Shown: in pieces, positions 30,311 through 41,537 of the stretch
How positions within the stretch are numbered: position 1 is the first letter of the stretch
How the letters are laid out: each line of letters begins with the position of its first letter
Assembly: GCF_902859895.1 (NCBI RefSeq)
Contig: NZ_CADIKM010000006.1
Span: 124,001 to 188,000 of the forward strand
Length of the DNA: 64,000 nucleotides
Direction of reading: 5' to 3'
From: Pararobbsia alpina
Lineage (GTDB): Bacteria > Pseudomonadota > Gammaproteobacteria > Burkholderiales > Burkholderiaceae
The notes under the pieces: model-generated
What the model was told of the DNA's origin: nothing
What the model saw: only the letters and a program-made list of their open reading frames with translations
Database searches by the model: none
Made by a program: the position numbers and the translations under genes

Positions 30311-30700
30311 TCACTCCGGAGTCGCAGGGGTATCGTCGTCCTTCGCACGCGTGGAATTGGCGTGGTCGATCAGACGCGACATCTCGACCGCGCGTTCGAC
30401 AGTCTCGTCGAACACGAAATGCAGTGCCGGCACCGTGTGAATGTGCAGGCGCTTGAACAGCAGATTGTGCAGATGGCCCGCCGCATGATTGAGGGCGGCC
30501 TGAGTCTCGACAGCATCGCCGGTCAGGGTCGTGAAGAAGATCTTCGCGTGCGCATAGTCCGGCGTGAGCTCGACGCTCTGGAGCGTGACGAGTCCGATCC
30601 GCGGATCCTTGACCTCACGCGCGATCAGTTCCGACAGATCACGCTGGATCTGATCGGCAATCCGCACATTGCGGTTGGGGGCAGCTTTCTTTCTGGGCAT
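30311..30700 (-). CDS. rbfA: 30S ribosome-binding factor RbfA
   Basis: A 129-residue KH-fold protein needed for maturation of the 16S rRNA 5' end and for cold adaptation. The family start is visible ([20 protein letters not shown]), as is [20 protein letters not shown]. It lies between infB and truB in the conserved operon, 103 bases before truB. Confidence 0.95.
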   Translation of the reverse strand: MPRKKAAPNRNVRIADQIQRDLSELIAREVKDPRIGLVTLQSVELTPDYAHAKIFFTTLTGDAVETQAALNHAAGHLHNLLFKRLHIHTVPALHFVFDETVERAVEMSRLIDHANSTRAKDDDTPATPE

Positions 30701-30735
30701 ACATGACTCCGGTCAATCGCAGCCGTCGCTGACAT

Positions 30736-30783
30736 TGTCGCAAACGACATTCGCAAATGAATTCGGCGGCCGGGGCCGCCGAA
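30736..30783 (-). other. Tandem hairpins between infB and rbfA
   Basis: A perfect 9-bp stem with a 4-base loop (TTCGGCGGC 30762-30770 with GCCGCCGAA 30775-30783) and a 5-bp stem (TGTCG 30736-30740 with CGACA 30745-30749). Neither has a U-tract. They occupy the only sizeable intercistronic gap in the operon and may be a processing or 3'-stabilising site after infB. Confidence 0.5.
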
Positions 30784-30838
30784 CTCTCCACGAAGCCGCG
30801 CACTTGCCAGCGGCTGCTCCGGTCCTACTCCACAAGAC

Positions 30839-33808
30839 TTACAGCGTCCGCGCGACTTCCGTGACTTCGAAGACCTCGAACTGGTCGCCTTCGACGATAT
30901 CGTTGAAGTTCTTCACCGACATCCCGCACTCGAAGCCCTGCTTGACTTCCTTCACGTCGTCCTTGAAGCGCTTGAGCGAATCGAGCTCGCCGGTATGGAT
31001 CACCACGTTGTTGCGCAGCACCCGAACCGACGACGAGCGCTTGACGGTACCGTCGAGCACCATACAACCCGCAACCGCGCCGATCTTCGGTACCTTGAAG
31101 ACCTGACGGACTTCGACGAGGCCCGTGATGATTTCCTTCTTCTCCGGCGCCAGCATCCCCGACATCGCCGCCTTCACCTCATCCACAGCGTCATAGATGA
31201 TGTTGTAGTAGCGAATGTCGATACCGTTCGACTCGGCCAGCTTGCGGGCCAGTGCATCGGCACGCGTATTGAAGCCGATGATCACGGCCTTCGAAGCGGT
31301 CGCGAGATTCACATCCGATTCGCTGATGCCGCCGACCGCGCCATGCACGATCTGCACGCGCACTTCGTTGGTCGACAGCTTGGTCAACGCATGCACGAGC
31401 GCTTCCTGCGAACCCTGTACATCGGCCTTGACGATCAAGGGCAGGTACTGGACCTCGCCTTCGGTCATCGAGTCCATGAAGTTCTCGAGCTTCGCGGCCT
31501 GCTGCTTGGCCAGCTTCACGTCGCGGAACTTGCCCTGGCGGAACAGCGCGATTTCACGCGCCTTGCGCTCGTCCGGCAGCACGATGACTTCTTCGCCCGC
31601 GTTCGGCACTTCCGACAGACCCTGGATTTCGACCGGGATCGACGGGCCGGCTTCCTTCGTCGGCTTGCCGTTCTCGTCGAGCATCGCCCGCACGCGGCCG
31701 TAGGCGCTACCGGCGAGCACCATGTCGCCACGCTTGAGCGTACCCGACTGGATCAGCACCGTCGCGACCGGGCCCTTGCCCTTGTCGAGCTTCGCCTCGA
31801 TCACGAGACCCTTGGCCGGTGCGTCGACCGGCGCGGTCAGCTCGAGGACTTCAGCCTGCAGCAACACGTTTTCGAGCAGGTCGTCGATCCCCATGCCGGT
31901 CTTCGCCGACACCGGCACGAACGGGGCTTCGCCGCCGTACTCTTCCGGCACGACGCCTTCGGCGACGAGCTCCTGCTTGACGCGCTCGATGTTCGCATCG
32001 GGCTTGTCCATCTTGTTGATCGCGACGACGATCGGCACATTGCCGGCCTTCGCGTGGGCGATCGCTTCCTTCGTCTGCGGCATCACGCCGTCATCGGCGG
32101 CCACCACGAGAATGACCACGTCGGTCGCCTGCGCACCGCGCGCCCGCATCGCCGTGAAAGCCTCGTGGCCCGGCGTGTCGAGGAAGGTCACGACACCGCG
32201 CGGCGTCTCGACGTGATACGCGCCGATATGCTGCGTGATCCCGCCCGCTTCGCCCGCGGCGACCTTGGCACGACGGATGTAGTCGAGCAGCGAGGTCTTG
32301 CCGTGGTCGACGTGACCCATGACCGTGACAACCGGCGGACGCGGCAACGCTTCCGCATCGTGCGCTTCGCCTTCGATCCCTTCGACGAGCATCGCTTCCG
32401 GATCGTCGAGCTTGGCCGCAACCGCGCGGTGGCCGAGTTCTTCGACGACGATCATCGCCGTTTCCTGGTCGAGCACCTGGTTGATCGTGACCATCTGGCC
32501 GAGCTTCATCATCACCTTGATGACTTCCGAAGCCTTCACGGCCATCTTGTGCGAGAGATCGGCAACCGAGACTGTTTCCGGCACGTGCACTTCGCGCACG
32601 ATCGGTTCCGGCGCGGTGAAAGCCGTGCCGCTGTCCTGATGCTTGCCCCCGCGACCGCGCGGACCGCCGCGCCAGTTGCGATCGACACCGCCGCTCGAAT
32701 CGCCGCGCGTCTTGATACCACGACGCTTCGATGCGTCGTCCTGCCAGCCGCCCGGCTTCGCGCCCGGCGCACCGCGCTTCTTGTCGCCCGCGGGCGCGCT
32801 CGGCGACGTGGTCGACCCCGGTGCGGCCTTCTTGACAGCCGGGCGCGCCGGCGCGCCTTCCGGACGTGCGGGCTTGTGCAGCGTACCCTTCGCTTCGGCA
32901 GGCTTGGCCGTTGCCGCGGTGGCGGCAGCCGCAGCCGCTACCACCGGCGCTTCGACCGGCTTCGGCGCTTCGACGACCTTCGCCTTGCGCGGCGTGTTCA
33001 TCATTTCGCGGATCGCCCGTGCCTCGGCCTCGGCAGCGGCACGGCGCTTGCCAATCTCGGCTTGCTCGACACGTGCGCGGTCCGCCGCGACCTTCGCCTC
33101 GGCGACAGCCTTCTCGGCTTCGACACGCTTCGCCTCGCGCAGGGCATTCGCACGCGTTTCGGCTTCCTTGTCGGCGGCGTCCTTGCGGGCTTGCGCCGCC
33201 TGCTCGTCGGCCGACTCGGCGCGTACCGGTTCACCGTGAGCGACCGCGGTCTTTTCCGCAGCGGCGCGCGCCTGGCGTTCAGCCGCCTCGGCCGCACGCT
33301 TCGCGGCTTCTTCCTCGGCGCGGCGACGTTCGGCCTCGGCTGCTTCTTCGCGCAACCGGCGTTCTTCCGCTTCGCGCGCCAATTGTTCCTGACGAGCCTG
33401 GAGAGCCTGCGCCTCGAGTTCGAGCTGTTCGGCGCGTTGCGCCTCTTCAGCCAGCCGCGCGTTTTCGGCGTCGTCGTTCTCGACCGTCACCGGCACTTCC
33501 ACGCCGTCTTCGCGCTTCACGAACGTACGCTTCTTGCGCACCTCGACTTGAATCGTGCGAGCTTTACCCGTCGCGTCGGATTGCTTGATTTCCGACGTTT
33601 GCCGTCGCGTCAGCGTGATCTTGCGCTTGTCCGCATCGCCACCGCCGTGGGCACGGCGCAGGTGGTCGAGCAGACGCGCCTTGTCCGCCTCGGACAAGAC
33701 ATCCGCTTCACTCGCTTTCTGCACGCCAGCCGCCTGCAGTTGTTCCAGCAGCACGCCGGCCGGCATTTTAAGTTCCGCGGCAAATTGGGCTACATTGTTG
33801 CTCGCCAT
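30839..33808 (-). CDS. infB: Translation initiation factor IF-2
   Basis: A 989-residue initiator-tRNA-binding GTPase. It has an N-terminal IF2_N helix bundle ([20 protein letters not shown]), then a very long charged coiled coil of Glu/Ala/Arg (about 110-270), an Ala/Pro/Gly-rich linker with GGPRGRGGK (to about 395), a second IF2_N-like region, the G domain with GHVDHGKT at 498-505, DTPGHEAF and NKMD, and the C1/C2 domains. The long N-terminal extension is usual in Burkholderiales. GAGG lies 6 bases before the ATG. Confidence 0.97.
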   Translation of the reverse strand: MASNNVAQFAAELKMPAGVLLEQLQAAGVQKASEADVLSEADKARLLDHLRRAHGGGDADKRKITLTRRQTSEIKQSDATGKARTIQVEVRKKRTFVKREDGVEVPVTVENDDAENARLAEEAQRAEQLELEAQALQARQEQLAREAEERRLREEAAEAERRRAEEEAAKRAAEAAERQARAAAEKTAVAHGEPVRAESADEQAAQARKDAADKEAETRANALREAKRVEAEKAVAEAKVAADRARVEQAEIGKRRAAAEAEARAIREMMNTPRKAKVVEAPKPVEAPVVAAAAAATAATAKPAEAKGTLHKPARPEGAPARPAVKKAAPGSTTSPSAPAGDKKRGAPGAKPGGWQDDASKRRGIKTRGDSSGGVDRNWRGGPRGRGGKHQDSGTAFTAPEPIVREVHVPETVSVADLSHKMAVKASEVIKVMMKLGQMVTINQVLDQETAMIVVEELGHRAVAAKLDDPEAMLVEGIEGEAHDAEALPRPPVVTVMGHVDHGKTSLLDYIRRAKVAAGEAGGITQHIGAYHVETPRGVVTFLDTPGHEAFTAMRARGAQATDVVILVVAADDGVMPQTKEAIAHAKAGNVPIVVAINKMDKPDANIERVKQELVAEGVVPEEYGGEAPFVPVSAKTGMGIDDLLENVLLQAEVLELTAPVDAPAKGLVIEAKLDKGKGPVATVLIQSGTLKRGDMVLAGSAYGRVRAMLDENGKPTKEAGPSIPVEIQGLSEVPNAGEEVIVLPDERKAREIALFRQGKFRDVKLAKQQAAKLENFMDSMTEGEVQYLPLIVKADVQGSQEALVHALTKLSTNEVRVQIVHGAVGGISESDVNLATASKAVIIGFNTRADALARKLAESNGIDIRYYNIIYDAVDEVKAAMSGMLAPEKKEIITGLVEVRQVFKVPKIGAVAGCMVLDGTVKRSSSVRVLRNNVVIHTGELDSLKRFKDDVKEVKQGFECGMSVKNFNDIVEGDQFEVFEVTEVARTL

Positions 33809-33889
33809 TCAAACCTCATCGAGCAGGGCCATCATTGTCCCTGCGGTTAAACAATCTCGACCCGCAATCTCTAAGCTCGCATACTGATC

Positions 33890-35362
33890 TCACTGAAACC
33901 AGTGCTCGCGCGCCTTCATGATCAGCGCCTTTGCGGATTCCTCGTCCATCGCGGTCATTTCGACCAGCTCATCCACCGCCAGCTCGGCCAGATCGTCACG
34001 CGTCTGAACCTTGTGTTCGGCGAGTTGCGTGAGCAGCTCGGGAGTCATGCCGTCCAGGCTCTTCAAGTCGAGGGCAACATTCTCCACCTTTTCCTCGTTG
34101 GCGATGGCCTGCGTGAGCAGTGCGTCGCGTGCGCGATTGCGCAGCTCGTGCACGGTATCGTCGTCGAATGCCTCGATTTCCAGCATTTCGTTCAACGGCA
34201 CGTAGGCAATCTCTTCGAGACTGGTAAAGCCTTCGTCAATCAGGATGTCGGCGACTTCCTCGTCGACATCGAGACGCGAAATAAACAAATCGCGGTAGAC
34301 CGTGCGTTCCTCGGTCTGCTTCGCGACCGACTCGTCCGGCGTCATGATGTTGATCTGCCAGCCGGTCAACTCGCTCGCGAGGCGCACGTTCTGACCGCTG
34401 CGGCCGATCGCGACCGCCAGCTCGTTCTCGTCGACGACCACATCCATCGCATGCTTTTCTTCATCGACCACGAGCGACTGCACCGCGGCCGGCGCGAGTG
34501 CGCCGATCACGAACTGCGCGGGGTCTTCCGACCACAGCACGATATCGACGTTCTCGCCGCCGAGTTCGTTGCGAACCGCCTGCACCCGTGAACCGCGGAT
34601 GCCCACGCAGGTGCCGATCGGATCGATCCGCTTGTCGTAGGCCACCACGGCGATCTTCGCGCGCACACCCGGATCGCGGGCGGCGGACTTGATCTCGAGC
34701 AGACCCTGTTCGATTTCAGGGACTTCGAACTCGAACAGCTTCATCAGAAACTCGGGCGCCGTGCGCGACAGTTCGATCTGCGGGCCGCGCGCGGTCCGGT
34801 CGACCTTCGTAATGTACGCCCGCGCGCGGTCGCCGACCCGCAGGTTTTCCTTCGGAATCAGCTGGTCGCGGCGCAGCAGCGCTTCGACACGGCCCGATTC
34901 GACGACCAGATTGCCCTTGTCGAGCCGCTTGACCGTACCGGTCATGATCTTTTCGCCGCGATCGAGGAAATCATTGAGGATCTGTTCGCGTTCCGCGTCG
35001 CGCACCTTCTGCAGGATCACCTGCTTGGCGGCCTGCGCGCCGATACGGCCGAACTCGATCGACGCGATCGGTTCCTCGATGAACTCGCCGACATTGATGT
35101 CCGGATTCTGCTCGCGCGCCTCGAACAGCAGAATCTGCTGATCGGGCTCCTGCAGGCCTGCCTCGTCGGGCACCACGAGCCAACGGCGAAACGTCTCATG
35201 CTCGCCTGATTCGCGGTCGATCTGAACACGGATATCGGCATCGTCGTAAAGCTTCTTGGTGGCCGAAGCCAGCGCGGCTTCGAGCGCGGCGTAGACGACG
35301 TCCTTATTGACGTTTTTCTCGCGCGCCAGCGCGTCGACCAGCATCAGTACTTCGCGACTCAT
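33890..35362 (-). CDS. nusA: Transcription termination/antitermination factor NusA
   Basis: A 490-residue RNA polymerase accessory factor: N-terminal polymerase-binding domain (1-125), S1 domain (about 135-200, [20 protein letters not shown]), two KH domains (about 200-345, with [14 protein letters not shown] and [18 protein letters not shown]), and two C-terminal acidic helix-hairpin-helix repeats (about 365-490). Its start ATGA overlaps the rimP stop, indicating translational coupling. Confidence 0.97.
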   Translation of the reverse strand: MSREVLMLVDALAREKNVNKDVVYAALEAALASATKKLYDDADIRVQIDRESGEHETFRRWLVVPDEAGLQEPDQQILLFEAREQNPDINVGEFIEEPIASIEFGRIGAQAAKQVILQKVRDAEREQILNDFLDRGEKIMTGTVKRLDKGNLVVESGRVEALLRRDQLIPKENLRVGDRARAYITKVDRTARGPQIELSRTAPEFLMKLFEFEVPEIEQGLLEIKSAARDPGVRAKIAVVAYDKRIDPIGTCVGIRGSRVQAVRNELGGENVDIVLWSEDPAQFVIGALAPAAVQSLVVDEEKHAMDVVVDENELAVAIGRSGQNVRLASELTGWQINIMTPDESVAKQTEERTVYRDLFISRLDVDEEVADILIDEGFTSLEEIAYVPLNEMLEIEAFDDDTVHELRNRARDALLTQAIANEEKVENVALDLKSLDGMTPELLTQLAEHKVQTRDDLAELAVDELVEMTAMDEESAKALIMKAREHWFQ

Positions 35363-35817
35363 TGTTTGCGGCTCCTAAAATCTACTTGAGGAACAAGACG
35401 TGCCTTATCGATATCGGCCAGCGTGAAATCCAGCATGGCCGGGCCATCCTTTCCTTCGAACTCCAATCCTATCGTCTCGCCGGCCGGTGCATGCAGCACA
35501 CCGCGGTACTGCTTGCGGCCATCGAGCGGCTTTTTCAACGTAATCGTCACTTCGCTGCCGGCGAAGCGCGTGAAATCCGCGAGCTTCCTGAGAGGACGGT
35601 CGAGACCGGGCGATGAAACTTCAAGCCTTTCATAGTCGAAGTCTTCAACGGTCAACACGTGTTGCAACTGGCGAGTGACCTTTTCGCAATCCTCGATCGC
35701 GATACCGGCCGGCTGGTCAATAAATATGCGCAGAAAACCGCGCCCCGATCGTTCAAACTCGACCAGCTCGTAACCCAGCCCGCTCACCGTGGTTTCTATC
35801 AGTTCCGTCAGTTGCAC
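35359..35817 (-). CDS. rimP: Ribosome maturation factor RimP
   Basis: A 152-residue protein for 30S maturation. The family blocks [10 protein letters not shown] and [20 protein letters not shown] are present. I chose GTG at 35817 (encoding (M)[17 protein letters not shown]), which matches the usual start of Burkholderia RimP; the frame runs on upstream without resemblance to the family. The ribosome site is poor (GGGG at -10). It overlaps nusA by 4 bases and is the first gene of the operon. Confidence 0.93.
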   Translation of the reverse strand: MQLTELIETTVSGLGYELVEFERSGRGFLRIFIDQPAGIAIEDCEKVTRQLQHVLTVEDFDYERLEVSSPGLDRPLRKLADFTRFAGSEVTITLKKPLDGRKQYRGVLHAPAGETIGLEFEGKDGPAMLDFTLADIDKARLVPQVDFRSRKQ

Positions 35818-35952
35818 CTTAACCCCAGGAGTTGTTGCGTAAGCCCGGAAGTGGTGAACCCGTCCGGCTGCCGTCGTCGTTATTGGTCGCTTGGCCGCCC
35901 GAAAAATCGACCTTGAACCAGGCGAAAACATGTCGGGCGAAACCGTTTCGGC

Positions 35953-35977
35953 AAAAAAAAATGGGCGAAACGCCCAT
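35953..35977 (-). terminator. Rho-independent terminator after rluB
   Basis: A 7-bp stem ATGGGCG/CGCCCAT (35961-35967 with 35971-35977) with a 3-base loop, followed on the minus strand by at least eight U residues. It separates the scpB-rluB unit from the rimP operon. Between it and the rluB stop lie about 260 bases in which I see no gene. Confidence 0.85.
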
Positions 35978-36236
35978 CTTCCATTACCGCTGGTCGCTCG
36001 TCGGGCAGCGCAATTAAGCGTTAGAGCAAAGACCCAGCGACTGCAAGATTTTATACTTAATTCAAGGCATTGGCAACGCCGGACTCAGGCTCCGCACCGT
36101 TCGGATGGTCGCGGGAGCAAGTCCTGCAAGTCGTGCGCGAGCCCGTTCGACCCGGCCGGCGGGTCACCCTTTGAGCCGATACGCGTTCGATCCGTGCCCC
36201 GACCCGTGTCCTGGCCAGGGCCCCATTTCGTGTTTA

Positions 36237-38783
36237 TCAGCGAGTACGGGAGCGGTTGCGTTGACCGCCACGAGGATTCCCACCACCCTCGCCGGTGCCG
36301 CCTGCCGGACCGCCGGCATTGCCCCGGTTGTCACGACCGTTACCGCGCGCATTGCCGTTGCCGCCACCGCCCCCGCTCGAACGACCGCCGGCGAAATTGC
36401 CATTGCCACCCGGGCGACCGCCGCCGTATCCCCCGCCTGCGCCTGTACCGCCGCCGCCGCGTGCGCCATAACCGCCGGCGTTGCCGCGCGAACCGGCTCC
36501 CGGGCCGCCGGCGCCTTCGCCCTTGCGTGGCGCGCGGTTGCCGATGTTATCCGGCAGGTTCGCAGTGTTGCGCGGCGTGCCCGTGAATACGCCGGCGAAG
36601 GTTGCCTGATTCGCGCGCCGCGGGCCGCGCGGACCGAAGCGGTTCGCACCCGCATTCGCCGTTTCGGCCGCAAAGCCAAGCGCCGTCTGCATCGGATCCG
36701 GCTGGCGCCGGGGCTGCGCGGCGCCACGCGGACCACCGCGTTCCTCGACCGGCGCCTTCAGACCGACGGCGCCGAGCAGCGCGCGCACCTGATTGTCCTC
36801 GAGCTCTTCCCAGCGGCCGCGCTTGAGGCCCCGCGGCAACGTAACCGGGCCATGGCGCGTGCGGATCAGCCGGCTCACGGTCAGGCCAACCGCTTCGAAC
36901 ATGCGCCGGACCTCGCGATTGCGGCCCTCGGCCAGGGCAACGTGATACCAGCGATTGGTACCTTCGCCACCGCCATCGGCGATGCGCAGGAAATTTGCCG
37001 GGCCGTCTTCGAGCTCGACGCCGCTCAGCAGCTTTTGCCGCGAGCCTTCGGCCAGTTCGCCGATCACGCGGACCGCGTATTCACGCTCGACGCTGTAGCG
37101 AGGATGCATGAAGCGGTTGGCGAGATCGCCGGAAGTCGTGAGCAGCAACAGGCCTTCGGTATTGAAGTCGAGACGACCGACCGCCAGCCATTTCGCCGTC
37201 TTCATCGTCGGCAGCTTGTCGAATACGGACGCGCGCCCTTCGGGATCCGAGTGACTGACGATCTCCCCCGTTGGCTTGTGATAGATCAGCACGCGGGGCG
37301 GCTTGTTCTGGATCTTGCGCTTGACCGGCTTGCCGTTGATCCGAACCTGGTCGGTCGGCATGATCCGCTGCCCGATATGGGCCGGCTCGCCATTGACCGA
37401 TACGCGTCCCGCGATAATCAGCTCTTCCATCTCGCGGCGCGAACCCATGCCAGCTTCGGCGAGTACTTTGTGCAGCTTCGGCGCATCATCATCCGGCGAC
37501 AGTACGCGCTTGGGTTTCTCGGCCGGCTTGCGGCCGCGGCGCAACATCGGCGCACGGACACCGCTGCCGCCACTGTTGTCGGCATCGAATGCCGGCGAAC
37601 TCACGTAGGCGAACAGATCTTCGGCATCGACACGTCCTGCCGCGTCGCCGGCCGACGTTGCTTTGCCGGTACCGTTGCCGCCGGCTTGCCTGCCGTTGTT
37701 CGAACGAGGGCCGCCTTCGCGCGCCTCGCCGTTCGCGGCACCCTGGCGCGGACCGCTGTTACGGCCACGGCCCTGACGATCGCCTGCGTTTGCGTTTGAA
37801 TCACCTCTGTTGCCGCGTCCCGCGCCCGCGTCGCGGCTATTGCGCCGGCCACGCGGTTCGGCACCCTCACCCGACGTTTCACGCGCGCCCGACGCATCAG
37901 CGCCCGGCTCGATCACATTGCCATTCGTACCGAAATCGGCATCGTCATCCGCGTTCGAATCGAAAGACTGGGGCAATCCCGAAGATTGCACGGGCGATGC
38001 ACTGTCCTGCACCGCTGCGGCAGCGGCGTTACGGCCGCGGCGCGGGGCACGGGGCGTGCTATTACTACGACGTCCATGGCCTTCGCGTGATTCGGCGGCG
38101 ACATTGCCGTCGGCATCACCGGCATGCTCGCCAGATTGAGACGAGGCATCATCGTGCGCGCCGCGCCGTGTCGACTGTGTATCAGAGGCAGAAGCAGATC
38201 CGGAGGCTGAGTCAGACGTGAAGCCGGCCTCGGAACGGGACGCTTCGGCCGTGACATCGCCGCCTTCGGCATCTTTGGCCTTACTCGCACGGCGTCGGGC
38301 GATCAGGCTGCGCGGACCGCGGCGCAAACCGCTGCGTGCGCCTCGTTCGCCTCGTTCGCCCGCTTCGGTTCGTTCGCCGCCGGTCTGTTCGCCCTGCTCA
38401 TTCGATTCACCAGAGAAGCGGTCGCTCGCTTCGGCCGAACTCACGGTCGAGATTTCAGCCGACTGTTCAGCCGATCCAGCCGCAGCGCGTCCACGTCTCT
38501 TGACTGCTTCAACGACCGCCGGTTCGTCGCGCCTTTCAGCGGCGTCGACAACAGGCTGCTCGCTGGCAGGAGCCGGCTTGACGGCGGCCCGTCGGGTTTT
38601 CCTGGCCGGCGCAGCAACCGGGCTTTCGCCCGCCCCGGCCGATTCGCCCGCACGCTGCTCGCCGCTTTCGACAGGTACCGCCGCTTCAGCCTTGACGGGC
38701 TTGGCGCGCGATGCCCGGACGCGAACCGGACGTGCGTCGTCATCGCGATGCTCCGGCGAATCGTTTTGTTGATCGTCTTTCAA
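36237..38783 (-). CDS. rluB: Ribosomal large-subunit pseudouridine synthase RluB with long disordered arms
   Basis: The enzyme makes pseudouridine 2605 in 23S rRNA. The S4 RNA-binding domain ([20 protein letters not shown]) and the catalytic block with the active Asp in [14 protein letters not shown] lie in the middle, flanked by about 400 residues of N-terminal low-complexity sequence rich in Glu, Arg, Ser and Gly, and about 180 residues of a Gly/Asn/Arg-rich RGG-like C-terminal tail. E. coli RluB is 291 residues; this one is about 848. I propose a TTG start at 38783 because GAGG sits 6 bases upstream; a TTG at 38846 just after the scpB stop is the alternative. Confidence 0.88.
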   Translation of the reverse strand: MKDDQQNDSPEHRDDDARPVRVRASRAKPVKAEAAVPVESGEQRAGESAGAGESPVAAPARKTRRAAVKPAPASEQPVVDAAERRDEPAVVEAVKRRGRAAAGSAEQSAEISTVSSAEASDRFSGESNEQGEQTGGERTEAGERGERGARSGLRRGPRSLIARRRASKAKDAEGGDVTAEASRSEAGFTSDSASGSASASDTQSTRRGAHDDASSQSGEHAGDADGNVAAESREGHGRRSNSTPRAPRRGRNAAAAAVQDSASPVQSSGLPQSFDSNADDDADFGTNGNVIEPGADASGARETSGEGAEPRGRRNSRDAGAGRGNRGDSNANAGDRQGRGRNSGPRQGAANGEAREGGPRSNNGRQAGGNGTGKATSAGDAAGRVDAEDLFAYVSSPAFDADNSGGSGVRAPMLRRGRKPAEKPKRVLSPDDDAPKLHKVLAEAGMGSRREMEELIIAGRVSVNGEPAHIGQRIMPTDQVRINGKPVKRKIQNKPPRVLIYHKPTGEIVSHSDPEGRASVFDKLPTMKTAKWLAVGRLDFNTEGLLLLTTSGDLANRFMHPRYSVEREYAVRVIGELAEGSRQKLLSGVELEDGPANFLRIADGGGEGTNRWYHVALAEGRNREVRRMFEAVGLTVSRLIRTRHGPVTLPRGLKRGRWEELEDNQVRALLGAVGLKAPVEERGGPRGAAQPRRQPDPMQTALGFAAETANAGANRFGPRGPRRANQATFAGVFTGTPRNTANLPDNIGNRAPRKGEGAGGPGAGSRGNAGGYGARGGGGTGAGGGYGGGRPGGNGNFAGGRSSGGGGGNGNARGNGRDNRGNAGGPAGGTGEGGGNPRGGQRNRSRTR

Positions 38784-38846
38784 ACTAAACCTCAGAGAGT
38801 CGTGGCAGGCGCGCTCGCATGGAGCAGGCCGGCCGTCCTTCACCAA

Positions 38847-39848
38847 TCAGACGTCGCGCGGAGTATCGTCCGGGAGCGCCTTCGGCGGATCGTTCGGATC
38901 GCTGTGCACAGACTCGGACACGACTGGTGCATCCGGGTGCAAGCGTTCGGTCGGTCGATGCTCGTCGGCATCGATCGTTGTGACTTCATCTGCGGCATCC
39001 GCCACAGGCGCTTCATTCTCTTCATTCGTCCCGCCCACATGGGCTGGCAGGGCAAATTCCCTTTCTTCCTCGACCGCGCGAACTTGCTCGCGCGACCCGG
39101 CAGCAACCTCCTCAACCAGCTCCGCGCTCAGCTCACGTGCGACCTCCACGGTTACCGCCTCGATGGATTCCTCGGCCAAGCCTTCGAATATCTCGCCGTT
39201 TATCGCATCACGCTGAGCCGCGGCCGCCTCATCCACCTCGACCGCCCCAGCCTGCGCGACCAACGCAGCCGCAACCTCGGGCAAATCGTCGAAGGCGATC
39301 GCATGCTGTGCCAGCAGGTCCGATTGAAGCGCCGCATCCGGGCTCACCAGCGAGGGCAGCCCATCGAGCGCCTTCAAACCGAGATCGTCGAGGAAATGCT
39401 TGGTCGTCGCATACAGCGCCGGGCGCCCGGGGACGTCGCGATGACCGATGACCTCGATCCAGTCGCGGTCTTCGAGCTGCTTGACCACCTGCGTGCTGAC
39501 GGCGACGCCGCGGATTTCCTCGATGTCGCCACGCGTGACCGGTTGCCGGTAAGCGATGATCGCGAGTGTCTCGAGCACCGCGCGCGAATATTTCGGCGGT
39601 TTTTCCGGGTGCAGCCTATCCAGATAGGACCGCATTGCCGGCTTGCTTTGGAAACGCCAGCCTGTGGCGAGCGAAACCAGTTCAACACCTCGTCCTGACC
39701 ATTCCCCGCGAAGTTCTTCGAGCAGGGCGCGTACCGTGTCCGCCGATACGCCGTCGACGAACAATTTACGCAGATCGCTCAGCCTGAGCGGCTCCTGTGC
39801 ACAGATCAACGCAGTCTCGAGGACGATCCTTGCCTCTTGAGTATTCAT
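38847..39848 (-). CDS. scpB: Segregation and condensation protein B
   Basis: A 333-residue ScpB, the kleisin-associated winged-helix subunit of the SMC-ScpAB condensin. The conserved core (residues 1-190) includes [20 protein letters not shown] and [18 protein letters not shown]. An acidic low-complexity C-terminal extension of about 140 residues is unusual relative to short ScpB proteins but common in Burkholderia. It is just upstream of rluB, a widely conserved order. Confidence 0.95.
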   Translation of the reverse strand: MNTQEARIVLETALICAQEPLRLSDLRKLFVDGVSADTVRALLEELRGEWSGRGVELVSLATGWRFQSKPAMRSYLDRLHPEKPPKYSRAVLETLAIIAYRQPVTRGDIEEIRGVAVSTQVVKQLEDRDWIEVIGHRDVPGRPALYATTKHFLDDLGLKALDGLPSLVSPDAALQSDLLAQHAIAFDDLPEVAAALVAQAGAVEVDEAAAAQRDAINGEIFEGLAEESIEAVTVEVARELSAELVEEVAAGSREQVRAVEEEREFALPAHVGGTNEENEAPVADAADEVTTIDADEHRPTERLHPDAPVVSESVHSDPNDPPKALPDDTPRDV

Positions 39849-40181
39849 GCAGCTAGTCCCGACCTGAACGGTCAGCGGAACGGGATCAAAAGAAACTGGG
39901 AGTGGGAGAAACGCTCGCCCGATTGTGATCGGTCATATTGATGGGAGCGCATCCCGGGAAGACCAACGCGAATCGTCAACAGTCGGCCACATCAATTCAT
40001 GCCATCGGCGTCCGGCTCATCCGCTCGGACACAAGGTGCAGCACACCCGGCGAGCCAGGCCCATACGGTTCACACGGGTCTTGGCAGCGAGCCTCCCCAT
40101 CGACGCAAAGGGAAATCGCTTATTCACAACGCATCTTACGCAAAAATATCTAATGCGTAAACGGCTCAAACCATCGCAAAA
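39849..40181. other. Intergenic region upstream of scpB
   Basis: About 330 bases. A short inverted repeat ACGCA/TGCGT lies around 40138-40158. I see no ORF, RNA or terminator I can support. Confidence 0.4.
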
Positions 40182-41387
40182 TCAATCCCGGCCGATAAAC
40201 CGTGCAAGACGCCTGACTCCTTCGTCTAGCCGATCGGTGCTGCACGCGTAACACCACCGGACAAAACCCTCGCCTTCCGGGCCAAATGCCACGCCTGGCG
40301 CGAGGCCCAGCCCGGCTTCGCGAACCAGCCGCTTGCACAGCTCGAGGCTATCGGCCGCCGCGGCCAGCCGGAAGAACAGATACATCGCCCCCTCGCCCGG
40401 CATCACGTCGACCCCCGGCAATCCGCGCAGCGCGGTTACGAGATGGTCGCGCGACTGGCGCAGCTGCGCGACCACGCCATCGGCAACCGCCCCGCCGTCA
40501 CGCACGGCGACGATTCCCGCCCGTTGGACGAAATCGGGCGCGCACGACGTATTGTATTCGACGAGCTTGCCGAGGTCGCCCATGAGCGTGTCCGGCGCGA
40601 CGATCCAGCCGAGCCGCCAACCGGTCATGAGCCAGGCCTTCGAGAACGAATTGACCGCTATCACACGCGCCTCGCGTCCGGCGAGGTCGAGGAACGACGG
40701 CGCCACGCGACCCGCGCCGTAGAAGAGCCGCTCGTAGACTTCGTCTGCGATGATCCAGATGCCGTGGCGCTCACAATGGGCAAGCACGGCATGCTGCTCG
40801 TCGCGCGTCATGACCCAGCCGGTGGGATTGTTCGGCGAGTTGATCATTACGGCACGCGTGTCGGGCGTAAGCGCCGCAAGCAGGCGGTCGAGGTCGAGCG
40901 TGAAGCCCCGCGGCCCGTAGTCGAGCGAGACGGTTTCGACCGTGGCACCGAGAATCTTCGGAATCTCGACCAGGTTCGGCCACAGCGGCGTCAGCGCGAC
41001 GACCCGGTCGCCCGCACCGACGACAAGTTGCGAGGCAAGCATCAGGGCATTGACGCCCGCGCTCGTCACAGCGACATGATCGGGTGACGTCGCGCCGTGC
41101 AGGACGGATACGTACTCGGCAATGGCGCCGCGCAACGGCGCGATGCCAAGATTGTGCGTATAGAACGTCGCCCCCTCGGCGAGCGCGGCGCTGGCCGCAT
41201 CGCGAATGAAACGTGGCGTCTGCTGGTCCGATTCGCCGAACCAGAACGGCAGCACATCAGGCAAACCCATCGCGGCATTGGCCACTTCGCGGATCTTCGA
41301 TGCGCGCAGGGACTGGACGGCCTGCCGCGCAAAAGGGGCGGCCGAAGGCGCCGGCTGCCCGGCCAACGACGGAGATTCAACTGCCAT
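40182..41387 (-). CDS. PLP-dependent class I/II aminotransferase
   Basis: A 401-residue fold-type I aminotransferase. It shows SPNNPTGWVMTRDE (substrate/PLP-binding Asn), the PLP-pyridine Asp in IIADEVYERL, and the Schiff-base lysine in NSFSKAWLMTGWRLGW. The closest resemblance is to the aspartate/aromatic aminotransferase (AAT_I) group; the amino-acid substrate cannot be fixed. The start at 41387 is chosen because family similarity begins soon after; the longer frame adds unsupported residues. It is transcribed in the same direction as the LysR gene upstream. Confidence 0.87.
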   Translation of the reverse strand: MAVESPSLAGQPAPSAAPFARQAVQSLRASKIREVANAAMGLPDVLPFWFGESDQQTPRFIRDAASAALAEGATFYTHNLGIAPLRGAIAEYVSVLHGATSPDHVAVTSAGVNALMLASQLVVGAGDRVVALTPLWPNLVEIPKILGATVETVSLDYGPRGFTLDLDRLLAALTPDTRAVMINSPNNPTGWVMTRDEQHAVLAHCERHGIWIIADEVYERLFYGAGRVAPSFLDLAGREARVIAVNSFSKAWLMTGWRLGWIVAPDTLMGDLGKLVEYNTSCAPDFVQRAGIVAVRDGGAVADGVVAQLRQSRDHLVTALRGLPGVDVMPGEGAMYLFFRLAAAADSLELCKRLVREAGLGLAPGVAFGPEGEGFVRWCYACSTDRLDEGVRRLARFIGRD

Positions 41388-41537
41388 GGTGGTTTGAGCG
41401 GGGTTCGAGGAAAATAAGATGGTAGCAGCGCCCGGCCATTCGCGGAGCCCCGGAACCGATGCGGACTTCACGGTTCGGGCCGCCTCGCAATAGGAACCGA
41501 TCCTTTCAAGAATCCGCCGCCCAGGCGCCCGGCTTGC

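Noticed and set aside
30995-33850. 951-codon plus-strand frame opposite infB
   Set aside because: It is a composition shadow of IF-2, whose coiled coil and codon bias create an Arg/Leu-rich antisense frame.
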